Of a stretch of DNA of 33,661 nucleotides, positions 15,620 to 23,631 are shown in pieces. Position 1 is the first letter of the stretch, and each line of letters begins with the position of its first letter. Below the pieces are notes generated by a model. It ran no database searches and had not been told where the DNA came from. It saw only the letters and a program-made list of their open reading frames with translations. Position numbers and translations under genes: made by a program. This DNA comes from Clostridia bacterium (GTDB taxonomy: Bacteria; Bacillota; Clostridia; Peptostreptococcales; Anaerovoracaceae), in contig JAILLO010000075.1 of assembly GCA_024693105.1 (NCBI GenBank), forward strand, positions 1-33,661. Reading direction: 5' to 3'.

Positions 15620-17098
15620 TTATATGCGGCCGCTTTCAAGGAGATTAATGTGCTCTTTTATTGCCCTAATAACATTTTCTTTTCCTACAATCGTATTCGG
15701 GGTTTTTCTTTCTTTTCTGTATTCAATCGAAGTCCAGAAGGCATCAAGCAGCACTTTTTCCTCGCTGAAGAGAAGATTGTTGCTCAAAGCCTGATTAAGC
15801 AGCAGAATGCTGATATTCTCCTTTATGAGAATGCAAGGGTCTTTTGGCGTCGGATCTGCAATTCTGACACTGTAATTATCATACTTTTCCAGCATCAAAA
15901 CAGTGTTTTTCAAAATATCGATGTAATCCTGCGGCGTTACGTAAGGTTCGCGGCTGCCCTGAATGATTGAATAAAAAGGTGCGTGTGTCGCAAGTTCTTC
16001 ACGTGAAAAAAGAGGGAAAATATCAAGAAAACAGTACTTTTGAAGGTTTTCAAGGCTTATCGCTCTGTCATGCGCAAGAACATTCAGGGTCGACGGCTTC
16101 CGGTACAGATTCGTGAGGTTTTTCGCAACGGATTCCGGGAAGAACGCCGTATATGGAAAGAAATCCCTGCGCACTGTATTTGCAGGGGCCGGTATTATAT
16201 TTTCGCTGTAATAACCGAGGAAGTCGGTTATTGTCAGCTGGCTGTAAACATTGAGAAGCGGTCTGCAAAAGTTGAGATGATTGCGGAAATCGGATATTGC
16301 AGTCTGAATCGCATATTTATCCTTTGTCAGCATGGAAAAACCGCTGTCATGTGTAGTTGCGACCGAATGCGAAAAGACAAAACCGCTCTTTGCGGCGATG
16401 TATGCGGATGCTTTGTGAATTTCCTCTCTGAATTTCGGATAGTAAAACGGTGACACCTTTTCCGACAAAAAGAAAGGAAGCCAGTTTTTAATTTCTTCAA
16501 CTATCTCGTTTGAATTTTTGTTCAGGCGGTGCAGGCTGATAATCGGATTGCCGCGTTTCACCGCTTCAAGAAGCATCGAATCGAATTTTGCCCAAAAGAG
16601 CGAATCCTCCTTAAGCCAGGCAAGATCCTCTTCGTCTGCTATATAAAGAGGCTGAGGCTTTGGATATTCAAGTACATCCGCAAGAAGCGACATAATTACC
16701 TTTCTACGCCCTTCGTTTCCGTAATAAAGCTGATATGTCGAGGCTGCCTTTCCCGCTGAATTCTGAAAGGGAGCGCCTGCTTTTTTAAAAGAAATCTGGG
16801 CTTCGTCATCATTGCTTTTCAGCCACTTGTAAATTATATCCGCCATAAGACTTTCTTTTTCGGACCATTCGCCGTCGAGCTTCAGGGCGTCCATAATAAT
16901 CTTTTTCTGATAATCGTCCTTAACCCGCTTTGTCAGGTAAACGGCCATAGGCATAAGGAAGTTCTGACTTTGCGGAAGCTTTCTGCCGCCGTGACGCAGA
17001 CGGCTTATATGCGAGGCATCAAGTGAAACTGCACTTGCGAGTGTACTGTTTTTTGTATTTGTTACATCCATAAGAAAATTCAGCTTGTCGGAAAACAT
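15620..17098 (-). CDS. Large HTH-type putative regulator of unknown family
   Basis: A 492-residue protein. Residues about 8-60 look like an XRE-type helix-turn-helix (LASAVSLDASHISRLRHGGRKLP). The remaining 430 residues are mixed helical sequence without a signature I can name; there is no visible membrane segment, ATPase or sensor motif. AAAGGAG lies 6 nt before the ATG. The promoter has a perfect TTGACA inside a 19-bp palindrome, so it may control its own expression. Its stop is 51 bp before ylmH, and read-through is possible. A role as transcription factor is inferred only from the N-terminal domain and the site in front of it. Confidence 0.7.
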   Translation of the reverse strand: MFSDKLNFLMDVTNTKNSTLASAVSLDASHISRLRHGGRKLPQSQNFLMPMAVYLTKRVKDDYQKKIIMDALKLDGEWSEKESLMADIIYKWLKSNDDEAQISFKKAGAPFQNSAGKAASTYQLYYGNEGRRKVIMSLLADVLEYPKPQPLYIADEEDLAWLKEDSLFWAKFDSMLLEAVKRGNPIISLHRLNKNSNEIVEEIKNWLPFFLSEKVSPFYYPKFREEIHKASAYIAAKSGFVFSHSVATTHDSGFSMLTKDKYAIQTAISDFRNHLNFCRPLLNVYSQLTITDFLGYYSENIIPAPANTVRRDFFPYTAFFPESVAKNLTNLYRKPSTLNVLAHDRAISLENLQKYCFLDIFPLFSREELATHAPFYSIIQGSREPYVTPQDYIDILKNTVLMLEKYDNYSVRIADPTPKDPCILIKENISILLLNQALSNNLLFSEEKVLLDAFWTSIEYRKERKTPNTIVGKENVIRAIKEHINLLESGRI

Positions 17099-17145
17099 TG
17101 AAAGCTCCTTTCTGTTTCAGGATATTTGCATTCCGGTTTTTTATA

Positions 17146-17174
17146 ATATTACACCTTGACACGCCTCGTGTCAA
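17146..17174 (-). promoter_or_regulatory. Promoter of the HTH regulator gene
   Basis: On the minus strand TTGACA (17169-17174), 17-bp spacer, TAATAT (17146-17151). The -35 is one arm of the palindrome at 17156-17174, so a bound protein would block it. Confidence 0.65.
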
Positions 17175-17188
17175 ATATGTCAATGACA
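17156..17188. promoter_or_regulatory. Operator-like double palindrome (TGTCA/TGACA half-sites)
   Basis: TTGACACG-CCT-CGTGTCAA (17156-17174) is a perfect inverted repeat. Four bases later comes a second perfect one, TGTCA-A-TGACA (17178-17188). Both use the same TGACA half-site. The cluster lies between the minus-strand HTH gene and the plus-strand amidohydrolase gene. Confidence 0.6.
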
Positions 17189-17311
17189 AAATGCAAAAAA
17201 CCCTTCGCATTTTTTTTATTTGTTGTAAAGTATAGATGACGCTTTTAGCAAACACCAAAACTTGCATACAAACCGAAAAAGGCATCCTTCTCCCAAGGGG
17301 TGCTTTTTTCA
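17188..17311 (+). other. Leader of the amidohydrolase gene with terminator-like hairpins
   Basis: Two T-tract hairpins lie well upstream of the ATG at 17425. The first is weak: AAAATGC (17188-17194) with GCATTTT (17207-17213), followed by more T. The second is better: an A-rich arm with GGCATCCTT (17276-17289) pairs with AAGGGGTGC plus six T (17295-17309), with one bulged G. No gene ends here on the plus strand, so they could attenuate the downstream gene or end a short RNA. On the minus strand the second can also form, with a T run. Confidence 0.45.
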
Positions 17312-17424
17312 TTTTTTTGTGCTAAAATTACCTCGTAATTATCGTATTTGCGACATATTCCGCACGCGTTGCAGCTGTCGGACACGGCTTTTGCCGCAGG
17401 CGGACAAAAAAGGAGATATTTTGT

Positions 17425-18840
17425 ATGGCGTTTGGTTTTTTCAGGAAAAATGAAAGTGCGGATCTTATTATAAGGGGCGGCACAATATGCACACTTGATG
17501 CAGATCTGCCATATGCGGAGGCGGTTGCCTGCAAAGACGGCATTATTATCGGAGTCGGAGACGAAGAGGATATCGCGGAATTCGAAGGAAAGGCCACCGA
17601 GATCATAGACCTTGAAGGAAGCTTTCTCGTGCCGGGATTTATCGATACATGCGGACATCCCGTAAGCAGGTGTTTTTCGGGAATGGGAAATATTCTTTCG
17701 GACCCTTTTGATCTTGACACGGTTCTCGGTGAGATTACAACTTATGTCGATGCTCATCCCGAAGAAGAATATTACTTCTTCAGAGGCTATGATGAGGTGA
17801 TTCTCAAAGACAAAACGACGGAGGAAACAAGGGCGCTGCTTGATGAAATTACCGATGAAAAGCCGGTTGTTGTTATGGGCGAAAGCGGTGTGCACTGCTG
17901 GTTCAATACATATATGCTTGATATGGCAAAAGCAGCGGCAGAAGAGGAAGAGATGCCTGTAATTACGCTGTCGTATCTTATTTCGCTTATTGAGCCTTTT
18001 GATTATGACGAGCTTCGGCGCAATGTCATTGAAATAGCAAAAGACTATTGCTCAAGAGGTTTTACTTCTGTTTTTGACTGCGGTTCGCCGGATTTCTTTG
18101 ATTCTGTTTATCAGGAAATCCTGATGGGAATGTTTAATGAAGACATGAGCAAGCAGCGTTATTTCGGCGCACTTCTTGTAAACCGGGATTTTAATCCTGC
18201 TGCAATTACATATAAGCTTTCACAAAAGCGCACGGCCTGCATGGAACTTGACGGTATTTTCAATTTCAACACGCTTACGGTCGTTCTCGACGAAACTTCA
18301 AAGGGAAGCCGCATATCGCAGGAGTCTGCGGAAAAGATTATTGCAGAGGCTGCGGAAAGAGGCTTTGACATATATGTGGAGGCAAAGGGTGAAGATATGG
18401 TCTTTGAAGCTCTTGCCGATTTAAGGAATTTGAGAAATGCCGGCTGTAAAAAAAATATTTTCACGATAGCTTACGACGGTGAGATAGAAACAGACGAAGA
18501 TCTTGATTTTGAAGAGGATATCTTCGAAACGGTTTCAACGCTTGACAAGGACAAAGATTTTGCTGTTTTGGACAGTGCGGGTTCTGTGGAAGAAGCCGTG
18601 GACCTTCTGACTTCGGCCGCAGCAATCCAGCTTGGAGCATTTGACAGACTGGGAAGTATCGAAAAAGGAAAATGCGCGGATTTCGCCGTTTTCAAAACAA
18701 ATCCTCTTGAGGCTCCGGGCGTTGCCGCGCTGCGCAATACAGAGGCCGAAATGACAATTATGAACGGACGCGTTGTCTATGACAAAGAGGAAGACGAGGC
18801 CTCAAAATGGTATGCGATGATGGCTTCGGGCATATGCTAG
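17425..18840 (+). CDS. YtcJ-like amidohydrolase with altered metal-binding residues
   Basis: A 471-residue member of the amidohydrolase 3/YtcJ fold: an N-terminal DLIIRGGTICTLD, PGFID at 70-74, an HCWFNTYML segment near 157 and a C-terminal LGSIEKGKCADFAVF plus MNGRVVY barrel. The usual metal ligands are largely gone. The HxH motif reads C76-G-H78, the HAIGD histidine is E319 (EAKGED), and the IEHxQ histidine region reads FTIAYD. The protein is therefore either inactive or uses different chemistry. AGGAG lies 9 nt before ATG 17425. It stands alone, closed by a terminator. Family is sure; activity is doubtful. Confidence 0.8.
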   Translation: MAFGFFRKNESADLIIRGGTICTLDADLPYAEAVACKDGIIIGVGDEEDIAEFEGKATEIIDLEGSFLVPGFIDTCGHPVSRCFSGMGNILSDPFDLDTVLGEITTYVDAHPEEEYYFFRGYDEVILKDKTTEETRALLDEITDEKPVVVMGESGVHCWFNTYMLDMAKAAAEEEEMPVITLSYLISLIEPFDYDELRRNVIEIAKDYCSRGFTSVFDCGSPDFFDSVYQEILMGMFNEDMSKQRYFGALLVNRDFNPAAITYKLSQKRTACMELDGIFNFNTLTVVLDETSKGSRISQESAEKIIAEAAERGFDIYVEAKGEDMVFEALADLRNLRNAGCKKNIFTIAYDGEIETDEDLDFEEDIFETVSTLDKDKDFAVLDSAGSVEEAVDLLTSAAAIQLGAFDRLGSIEKGKCADFAVFKTNPLEAPGVAALRNTEAEMTIMNGRVVYDKEEDEASKWYAMMASGIC

Positions 18841-18848
18841 AAAATTAA

Positions 18849-18910
18849 GCCGGATAATAACCGGCACGCCCTCAAAGAGGCTGCAGGCACAGCTTTTGTG
18901 AGGGCTTTTT
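18849..18910 (+). terminator. Terminator after the YtcJ-like gene
   Basis: GCCCTCA (18868-18874) pairs with TGAGGGC (18899-18905), with an inner GCTG/CAGC stem, followed by five T. A smaller GCCGG/CCGGC hairpin (18849-18865) precedes it. Confidence 0.8.
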
Positions 18911-18985
18911 AATTAGTAAGCGGCGCCGGGAAATGCCGGCAAATACGGCGGCAAAAAATTTTCTAAAAAATAATGCGAAAAGTTC

Positions 18986-19012
18986 TAAAGTTTTTAAGGC
19001 CGGTGCCGATAA
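18986..19012 (+). promoter_or_regulatory. Consensus sigma-28 (SigD/FliA) promoter
   Basis: TAAAGTTT (18986-18993), 11 bp, GCCGATAA (19005-19012). This matches the enterobacterial FliA consensus at every specified base and the SigD pattern TAAA-N15-GCCGAT. It faces the unknown gene starting at 19206; transcription would begin near 19018. Confidence 0.8.
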
Positions 19013-19205
19013 AAGATGAAAGGGTCACAGGAAGCGGCGCAAAAGCCCGAAAAGAAGACCCCGAAAGAGAGAATCAGAAAAATTATCCCGGTTATGAGCA
19101 GCGGTTTTCCGAAAAAGGCAGCCGGTTTGCAGGAGGCAAAGTCCCCGGCAGGTCGCGATAAGTCCTCAAAAAGAAATACAGCTGCAGTACAGAAAGGAGT
19201 ATCAT
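19013..19205 (+). other. Long leader of the sigma-28-driven gene
   Basis: About 190 nt between the promoter and the ATG. Short open frames cross it, but none has a ribosome site and they run into the real gene in another frame, so no CDS is called. Several GC-rich short inverted segments occur (around 19100-19160), but no riboswitch class is recognised with confidence. Confidence 0.4.
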
Positions 19206-19865
19206 ATGCCTATTTCATCAGTAACACAGGTACCTTCACAGGTAGCGGTAAAATCAGCAGACTATGCAGCATCGAGCATTTCCGAAGCGAAAGAGCAGTC
19301 AAGCGAAGTCGCAACCGAAATGGTAAAGGACGTCGTTAAAAAGGACGAATTTGTCAGAAATGACTCACAGGGTGGCGTAACCACATACAGCAACACGGGA
19401 AAACTGACGGCAGACCAGGTGGGAGCACTGAAAAACAGTCAGATTGAGTCATACAAGAATTTCATTTCAAACATGTTCCGCGATCAGATGAAGAATTTCT
19501 CGGGTTCGGTAAACATGAATTTTTCAATGGAGTTCAGTTTTTCGATGGAGATTACCGCAACACAGGAGGCTTCTGCGGAAGCCAAGGATGACCCTTGGAG
19601 CGTTGATTCTGTGGCTACAAGAATTATGGACATGGCGATGGCGCTTACAGGCGGGGATTCCTCAAAAATTGACCTTATGAGGCAGGCGGTTGAAGACGGT
19701 TTTAAGGCTGCGGGCCTTGAATGGGGATCGGAGCTTCCTGACATCAGCAATCAGACTTACGACGAAATAATGAAGCGCTTCGAATACTGGGAAAAGAACG
19801 GAAGCCTTGATAATTACGTTATGTCGGATGAACCGGCAGAAACGGCAGCGGTATCTGCAGAATAA
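19206..19865 (+). CDS. Unknown protein, probably in the sigma-28 (motility) regulon
   Basis: A 219-residue soluble protein without signal peptide or membrane segment. The N-terminal 80 residues are Ser/Ala/Val-rich and polar. A methionine/phenylalanine-rich strand (MNFSMEFSFSMEI, about 103-115) follows. The C-terminal part is helical, with a conserved-looking GFKAAGLEWGSELPDISNQT segment and then YDEIMKRFEYW. It vaguely resembles DUF5610-type proteins, but I cannot confirm this. AAAGGAG lies 5 nt before the ATG. The consensus sigma-28 promoter 190 bp upstream suggests expression with flagellar or chemotaxis genes, none of which are in the window. A strong terminator follows. Function unknown. 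Confidence 0.8.
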   Translation: MPISSVTQVPSQVAVKSADYAASSISEAKEQSSEVATEMVKDVVKKDEFVRNDSQGGVTTYSNTGKLTADQVGALKNSQIESYKNFISNMFRDQMKNFSGSVNMNFSMEFSFSMEITATQEASAEAKDDPWSVDSVATRIMDMAMALTGGDSSKIDLMRQAVEDGFKAAGLEWGSELPDISNQTYDEIMKRFEYWEKNGSLDNYVMSDEPAETAAVSAE

Positions 19866-19930
19866 TACTGCAGCTTTGACAAAAGAAAACAATGATTATC
19901 CAGTATCAACAGATGATATCATATTAATCC

Positions 19931-19969
19931 CTGAAAACTGCAGCCTCCCCGCTGCAGTTTTCAGTTTTT
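19931..19969 (+). terminator. Terminator after the sigma-28-driven gene
   Basis: Perfect 14-bp stem (19931-19944 with 19951-19964), CTCCCC loop, then five T. Confidence 0.9.
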
Positions 19970-20037
19970 GAAGCAGTGCAAATATGATAAAATGTATGGC
20001 AGATAAAAATACTGCTTATTATACGGAGAAAATAAAA

Positions 20038-20583
20038 ATGACTGTTCTCAGAATATATACAGACGGAGGCTGCTCGGGAAACCAGAGCAGCGAAAATATC
20101 GGAGGCTGGGGCGCAATTCTTGAATTCGCAGGACACCGCAAGGAGCTTTTCGGCGGTGAAAAAAACACCACTAACAACAGAATGGAGATGACGGCGCTCA
20201 TTTCAGCTTTCAAGGCGATAAAAAAGCCCGGTCAGACGATTGAAATTTTTTCGGACAGCTCGTATCTTATGGACTGCTTCAGGAAGAAGTGGTATGTGAG
20301 CTGGGAAAAGAACGGATGGGTCAACAGCAGCAAAAAACCGGTCGAAAACAAAGATTTGTGGCAGGAGCTGCTTGTTTATGCAAGGCAGCATGACATAACC
20401 TGCTTCAGGGTGAAGGGCCATGTGAACCTTCGGGGCGCAGCTGTGAATAAAGAGGCTCTTTATGCAAAGTTTACGGAGTGGAACGGAAAGAGGTTTTCTT
20501 TTGATGACTTTGTTTATGTAACGGAGATGAATAACCGCGCCGACGAACTCGCAAATATGGGGATTGACGCCCAGCGCATTTAG
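20038..20583 (+). CDS. rnhA: Ribonuclease HI with an extended C-terminal insert
   Basis: Cleaves the RNA strand of RNA-DNA hybrids. The 181-residue protein has the four catalytic acids: D9 (YTDGG), E50 (NNRMEMTAL), D73 (FSDSSYL) and D169 (NNRADELAN), plus H128 in VKGH. In the E. coli enzyme the histidine and last aspartate are 10 residues apart; here they are 41 apart, so an extra segment of about 30 residues is inserted. ATG 20038 is preferred because GGAG lies at 20025-20028 and the domain starts directly; an ATG at 19984 would add 18 residues without a ribosome site. It appears to be a single-gene unit after a terminator. Confidence 0.92.
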   Translation: MTVLRIYTDGGCSGNQSSENIGGWGAILEFAGHRKELFGGEKNTTNNRMEMTALISAFKAIKKPGQTIEIFSDSSYLMDCFRKKWYVSWEKNGWVNSSKKPVENKDLWQELLVYARQHDITCFRVKGHVNLRGAAVNKEALYAKFTEWNGKRFSFDDFVYVTEMNNRADELANMGIDAQRI

Positions 20584-20756
20584 CCGGATTTTTGCAAAAA
20601 AAGGAAAAAAAGTGCGTTCAATGCAGAAAAGCAGTTAAATGCCTTTATATGATAAGCAATCTTAAAGCCGTTGTAATACTGCTGTAATATTGACATTGTA
20701 TACTATTTATGATTTGTAAAATAGGAATTTATTTTGAAGAAAGGAGGTAAGCAAAC
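20584..20756 (+). promoter_or_regulatory. Upstream region of the yycHIJ operon
   Basis: No gene. A perfect TTGACA (20690-20695) is present, but the hexamers at normal spacing downstream are poor; TATACT (20699-20704) and TATGAT (20708-20713) are nearby at wrong distance. A promoter here is likely but its exact boxes are uncertain. A strong AAGGAGGT ribosome site lies at 20741-20748. Confidence 0.4.
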
Positions 20757-21296
20757 ATGCAAATGAAACATAGGAGCAGATATTTTGTTATATTGGCGCT
20801 TATTTTGTCATTGCTACTGTCAACTTCAGCTGTTTTTGCTGCGGCAAATCCGAATGTGACTATTGCAAGTCCTGTTTCAGGCAGCACGGTTTCTTCCTCA
20901 AGTCTTCTTGTATCGGTCAAGGTTACGGCACCGACAACCATCAAGGTTGGTGTTGCAAAGCTTATGAAAACCGCTGATACACCCGCGACTGCCGCAGAAT
21001 ATGAAAAGGCGGTCAAGGAAGGAACACTTTCTTCATTCACAACGGCATCCGTTTTCCAGGACGAGCCGTTTAAGACAAAAAACAATCTGAGCTTCTACAC
21101 GAAAAAGCTCGAAAACATGTCGCCGGGCGTTTACAGGGTTAAGGTTGAAACCTTAGGCTCAGCCGGAACTGCTGTTTATTCAAGCTCAAGATATGTCATC
21201 ATGAAATCCGAAGCTTCCGCAGCCGTTGATTTCTCATCGACACAGCCGGGTGCAGTACAGTTCCTTCAGGGACTTTTGAAATCGATATTTAATTAG
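20757..21296 (+). CDS. Secreted protein of unknown function ahead of yycH
   Basis: A 179-residue protein with a clear signal peptide: basic N-terminus, hydrophobic stretch (about residues 10-24) and an AFA cleavage site near residue 28. The mature part begins like a bacterial Ig-like or fibronectin-like strand domain (NVTIASPVSGSTVSSSSLLVSVKV) and contains SPGVYRVKVETLGSAG, so a beta-sandwich is likely. The last 25 residues are less structured. It lies 17 bp before yycH and shares its strand, so it is probably co-transcribed. An export or wall-sensing role would fit the yyc context, but that is inference. Confidence 0.8.
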   Translation: MQMKHRSRYFVILALILSLLLSTSAVFAAANPNVTIASPVSGSTVSSSSLLVSVKVTAPTTIKVGVAKLMKTADTPATAAEYEKAVKEGTLSSFTTASVFQDEPFKTKNNLSFYTKKLENMSPGVYRVKVETLGSAGTAVYSSSRYVIMKSEASAAVDFSSTQPGAVQFLQGLLKSIFN

Positions 21297-21313
21297 ATTA
21301 GAGAGATGTAAAT

Positions 21314-22822
21314 ATGAATACGTCCCCGCATTCAAAACGAAATACAATTGAATTTATTAAAAGCATACTTTTAGTAGTATTGTGCCTGTCCACAATACTA
21401 CTTTTGTATTTTTTTTGGACAGATAAACGTTTCGAAGACTTTTCACTTGATGACCTTCCGTTTATGGATGCGGAAGAAGAGAGCATGGAGATGCTTGATG
21501 TGCTTCTTCCGACAAAAATGTGGATATGCCACGGAGAAGGAACGTATACCGGTATAGAACACAAGAAGCCGGTCTGGAACGGACAGGGAAACAGTCTTTT
21601 CGGATACTTCGTTAAGTTTATGAGCAATTCAAATATGATCTTTGAGGAAATCACAAAAGAGCAGTATGCTTCGATTATGGAAAAGCTGTGTCTTTGCGGT
21701 GAATTTGAGTACGGACTGCCTTTTGAAGGGCTTTGTGCTCTTGCCGGATCCGAAAAGCCGGCAGGTTCCGATTCGTCGATGTCCATAAATCAGCTTGTAA
21801 TTTCAATGGGAAGTCCCGAAAGCTTTTTCCTTGCCGATGAAAACTCGGATAAATACTACCGCCTTGCTCTTCAGGAGCAGCCTCAGGGACTTGAGCAGTG
21901 GCTTACACAGCTGGATTCTACCATGACGAATCCTTATTTTGAAGTCGGAACCGTTGTCGGCTCACCGATTGAAAACAAGACCCTGATGCCTATAGCACTT
22001 GAGGCGGAGCTTCGCGAGATGACCTGCACAAAGGAATTTGCGGATGCGGGAGGTGAAGAAATTCAGGAGCTTGCGAAAAGCTTTTTCGGAGACAGCTTCG
22101 ATTTTGTAAGAAAGATTGACGAAGCAAACGGAACAAAAGTATATATGTACGGCTACGGCGAGAAAATTCTTATTGCCGGCAAAGACGGCACGATTGAATA
22201 CAAAGAGGATATTTCAGCAACATCTGAGAAGGCAGGCTTTTTCATTTCGCTCGAACGTGCGCTGAAATTTATCTCGGCTCATGAGGGAATCGAGGCACTA
22301 AAGGGCCATGTAACTGATATTTTCCTTAAATCGGTGACAAAAGGCGCGCGAAACGGGTCTTATCACTTCTATTTCGGCACTATGATTGACGGGCTGGAAG
22401 TCAGTTATATGGAGAGCAGTCCTTTGGAGCTTGAGGTTTGCGGCCAGCAGGTGACATATTACAGAAGGGCGCTGTTTGAAGATTTCCAGGAGGCTTCCCG
22501 AAGCCGCACATCAGAAAAAGAAGTTTCCGAAGCCGTCAATGTTCTTGCAAAGAATTATGATAAAATTTATATACATCTTACACAGAACCCGGACATCGAG
22601 GAACCTGTCGCTGCCCAGACGGCATTTATCAGGGTGGCAAACAGCATTGACAAAATAAGCTACGGATATCTCATTTTAAATCAGAAGCAGCAGAATTCAA
22701 AAAAGACAGGCAAAACGGCTGTCGAGCCGGTATGGATGATTTCCCTCGAAAACGGAAGGGTGAACGCATATTTTGGTCTTTACAGTGCCGATTATCTCGG
22801 CTGCAGCGTAACTGAAAGGTAG
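21314..22822 (+). CDS. yycH: YycH-like regulatory protein
   Basis: A 502-residue membrane-anchored protein: a short cytoplasmic N-terminus, one membrane segment (about residues 15-33) and a large extracytoplasmic domain. Length, topology and position directly before yycI and yycJ identify it as YycH; sequence similarity alone would be weaker evidence. In B. subtilis YycH and YycI bind the sensor kinase WalK and restrain it. An AGAGAGATG site precedes the ATG. The gene is 8 bp from yycI. Confidence 0.82.
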   Translation: MNTSPHSKRNTIEFIKSILLVVLCLSTILLLYFFWTDKRFEDFSLDDLPFMDAEEESMEMLDVLLPTKMWICHGEGTYTGIEHKKPVWNGQGNSLFGYFVKFMSNSNMIFEEITKEQYASIMEKLCLCGEFEYGLPFEGLCALAGSEKPAGSDSSMSINQLVISMGSPESFFLADENSDKYYRLALQEQPQGLEQWLTQLDSTMTNPYFEVGTVVGSPIENKTLMPIALEAELREMTCTKEFADAGGEEIQELAKSFFGDSFDFVRKIDEANGTKVYMYGYGEKILIAGKDGTIEYKEDISATSEKAGFFISLERALKFISAHEGIEALKGHVTDIFLKSVTKGARNGSYHFYFGTMIDGLEVSYMESSPLELEVCGQQVTYYRRALFEDFQEASRSRTSEKEVSEAVNVLAKNYDKIYIHLTQNPDIEEPVAAQTAFIRVANSIDKISYGYLILNQKQQNSKKTGKTAVEPVWMISLENGRVNAYFGLYSADYLGCSVTER

Positions 22823-22830
22823 ATTTTGAA

Positions 22831-23619
22831 ATGGACTGGTCAAAAGCAAAGACAATTTTAATAATAGCTCTTTTGTTTACAAACCTTATACTGCTGTGGA
22901 ATTATGATTTCAGGGAAGAGAGCAAGGCCTCTGATGCGGACAAGGAAGCACTTCTTAAGGTTCTTGAAGCTCAGGATATTTACCTTGATGTGGAGCTTCC
23001 GGGCACTCATGCGGATATGCCTATTTTATCCATCCGTTATCTGCAGACGGACGAGGAGCTTGTAAAACAAAAGCTCGAAACCGCAAAGCGGGTAGAGCCT
23101 GATTCGCTTGATGAAATCTATGTTTCCGCTGCGGAAGGTTTTATCGGTGAGCTCGGCTACAATTCCGACACAATGGCTTTTTCCGAAGTGAGAGACGGGG
23201 AGAACCTGCCGTTTGAAATACCAAAGGGCTTTACCGCTTCGGAAGCGCTTGAAAATCCGAATGCAGTCTGCAGACAGGTCGTTTTCAGAAATATTTTCGA
23301 AGATGTTCCGGTTGAGGAAAGCTATATGATCTGCACGTATGTTGACGGAAAACTCGCGGATTTCAGCCGGTACTGGCTGGAACCTGTGGGAACCGGAAAG
23401 AAAAAGGTACATACTATTTCGGCGGCCTCCGCGATGGTAAGCTTTATGGGTGAACAGTCCGAAAACGAGCGGGTTGTGGTTGAAGATATCAGGCTTGTTT
23501 ACTGGCTGGATGATGCAGCCTTTGATGTCGAATCGGCAGTTTCCGACATGGCGTTTCCGGCATGGAAAATAACATATAACGGTGGAAAAACAACTCATAT
23601 TGAAGCCACACAAATGTAA
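22831..23619 (+). CDS. yycI: YycI-like regulatory protein
   Basis: A 262-residue protein with the family-typical start MDWSKAKTILIIALLFTNL: a single N-terminal membrane anchor (about residues 7-24) and an extracytoplasmic domain. It ends with a W-containing strand region (AWKITYNGG). In B. subtilis YycI works with YycH to inhibit WalK. AAAGGTAG overlaps the yycH stop and serves as its ribosome site. It is 12 bp before yycJ. Confidence 0.85.
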   Translation: MDWSKAKTILIIALLFTNLILLWNYDFREESKASDADKEALLKVLEAQDIYLDVELPGTHADMPILSIRYLQTDEELVKQKLETAKRVEPDSLDEIYVSAAEGFIGELGYNSDTMAFSEVRDGENLPFEIPKGFTASEALENPNAVCRQVVFRNIFEDVPVEESYMICTYVDGKLADFSRYWLEPVGTGKKKVHTISAASAMVSFMGEQSENERVVVEDIRLVYWLDDAAFDVESAVSDMAFPAWKITYNGGKTTHIEATQM

Positions 23620-23631
23620 GACAGGAGAATT

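Noticed and set aside
15206-15970. 254-codon plus-strand frame
   Set aside because: It lies opposite ylmH and the HTH gene, both of which are clearly coding on the minus strand with good starts.
17236-17325. Leader peptide upstream of the YtcJ-like gene
   Set aside because: A 29-codon frame crosses the hairpin region but has no ribosome site and no run of regulatory codons.
17245-17895. 216-codon minus-strand frame
   Set aside because: Antisense to the start of the YtcJ-like gene; no ribosome site or recognisable domain.
19016-19160. Possible c-di-GMP (GEMM-I) riboswitch in the sigma-28 leader
   Set aside because: Words such as CACAGG, GCGCAAAAGCC and GGCAGCCGG recall the motif, but the first conserved hairpin with its GNRA loop is missing and the spacing is wrong. 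A covariance search would settle it.
18973-19339. Short plus-strand open frames (62 and 107 codons) before the sigma-28-driven gene
   Set aside because: They overlap the promoter or run into the real gene in another frame, lack ribosome sites and have biased Lys/Arg composition typical of chance frames.
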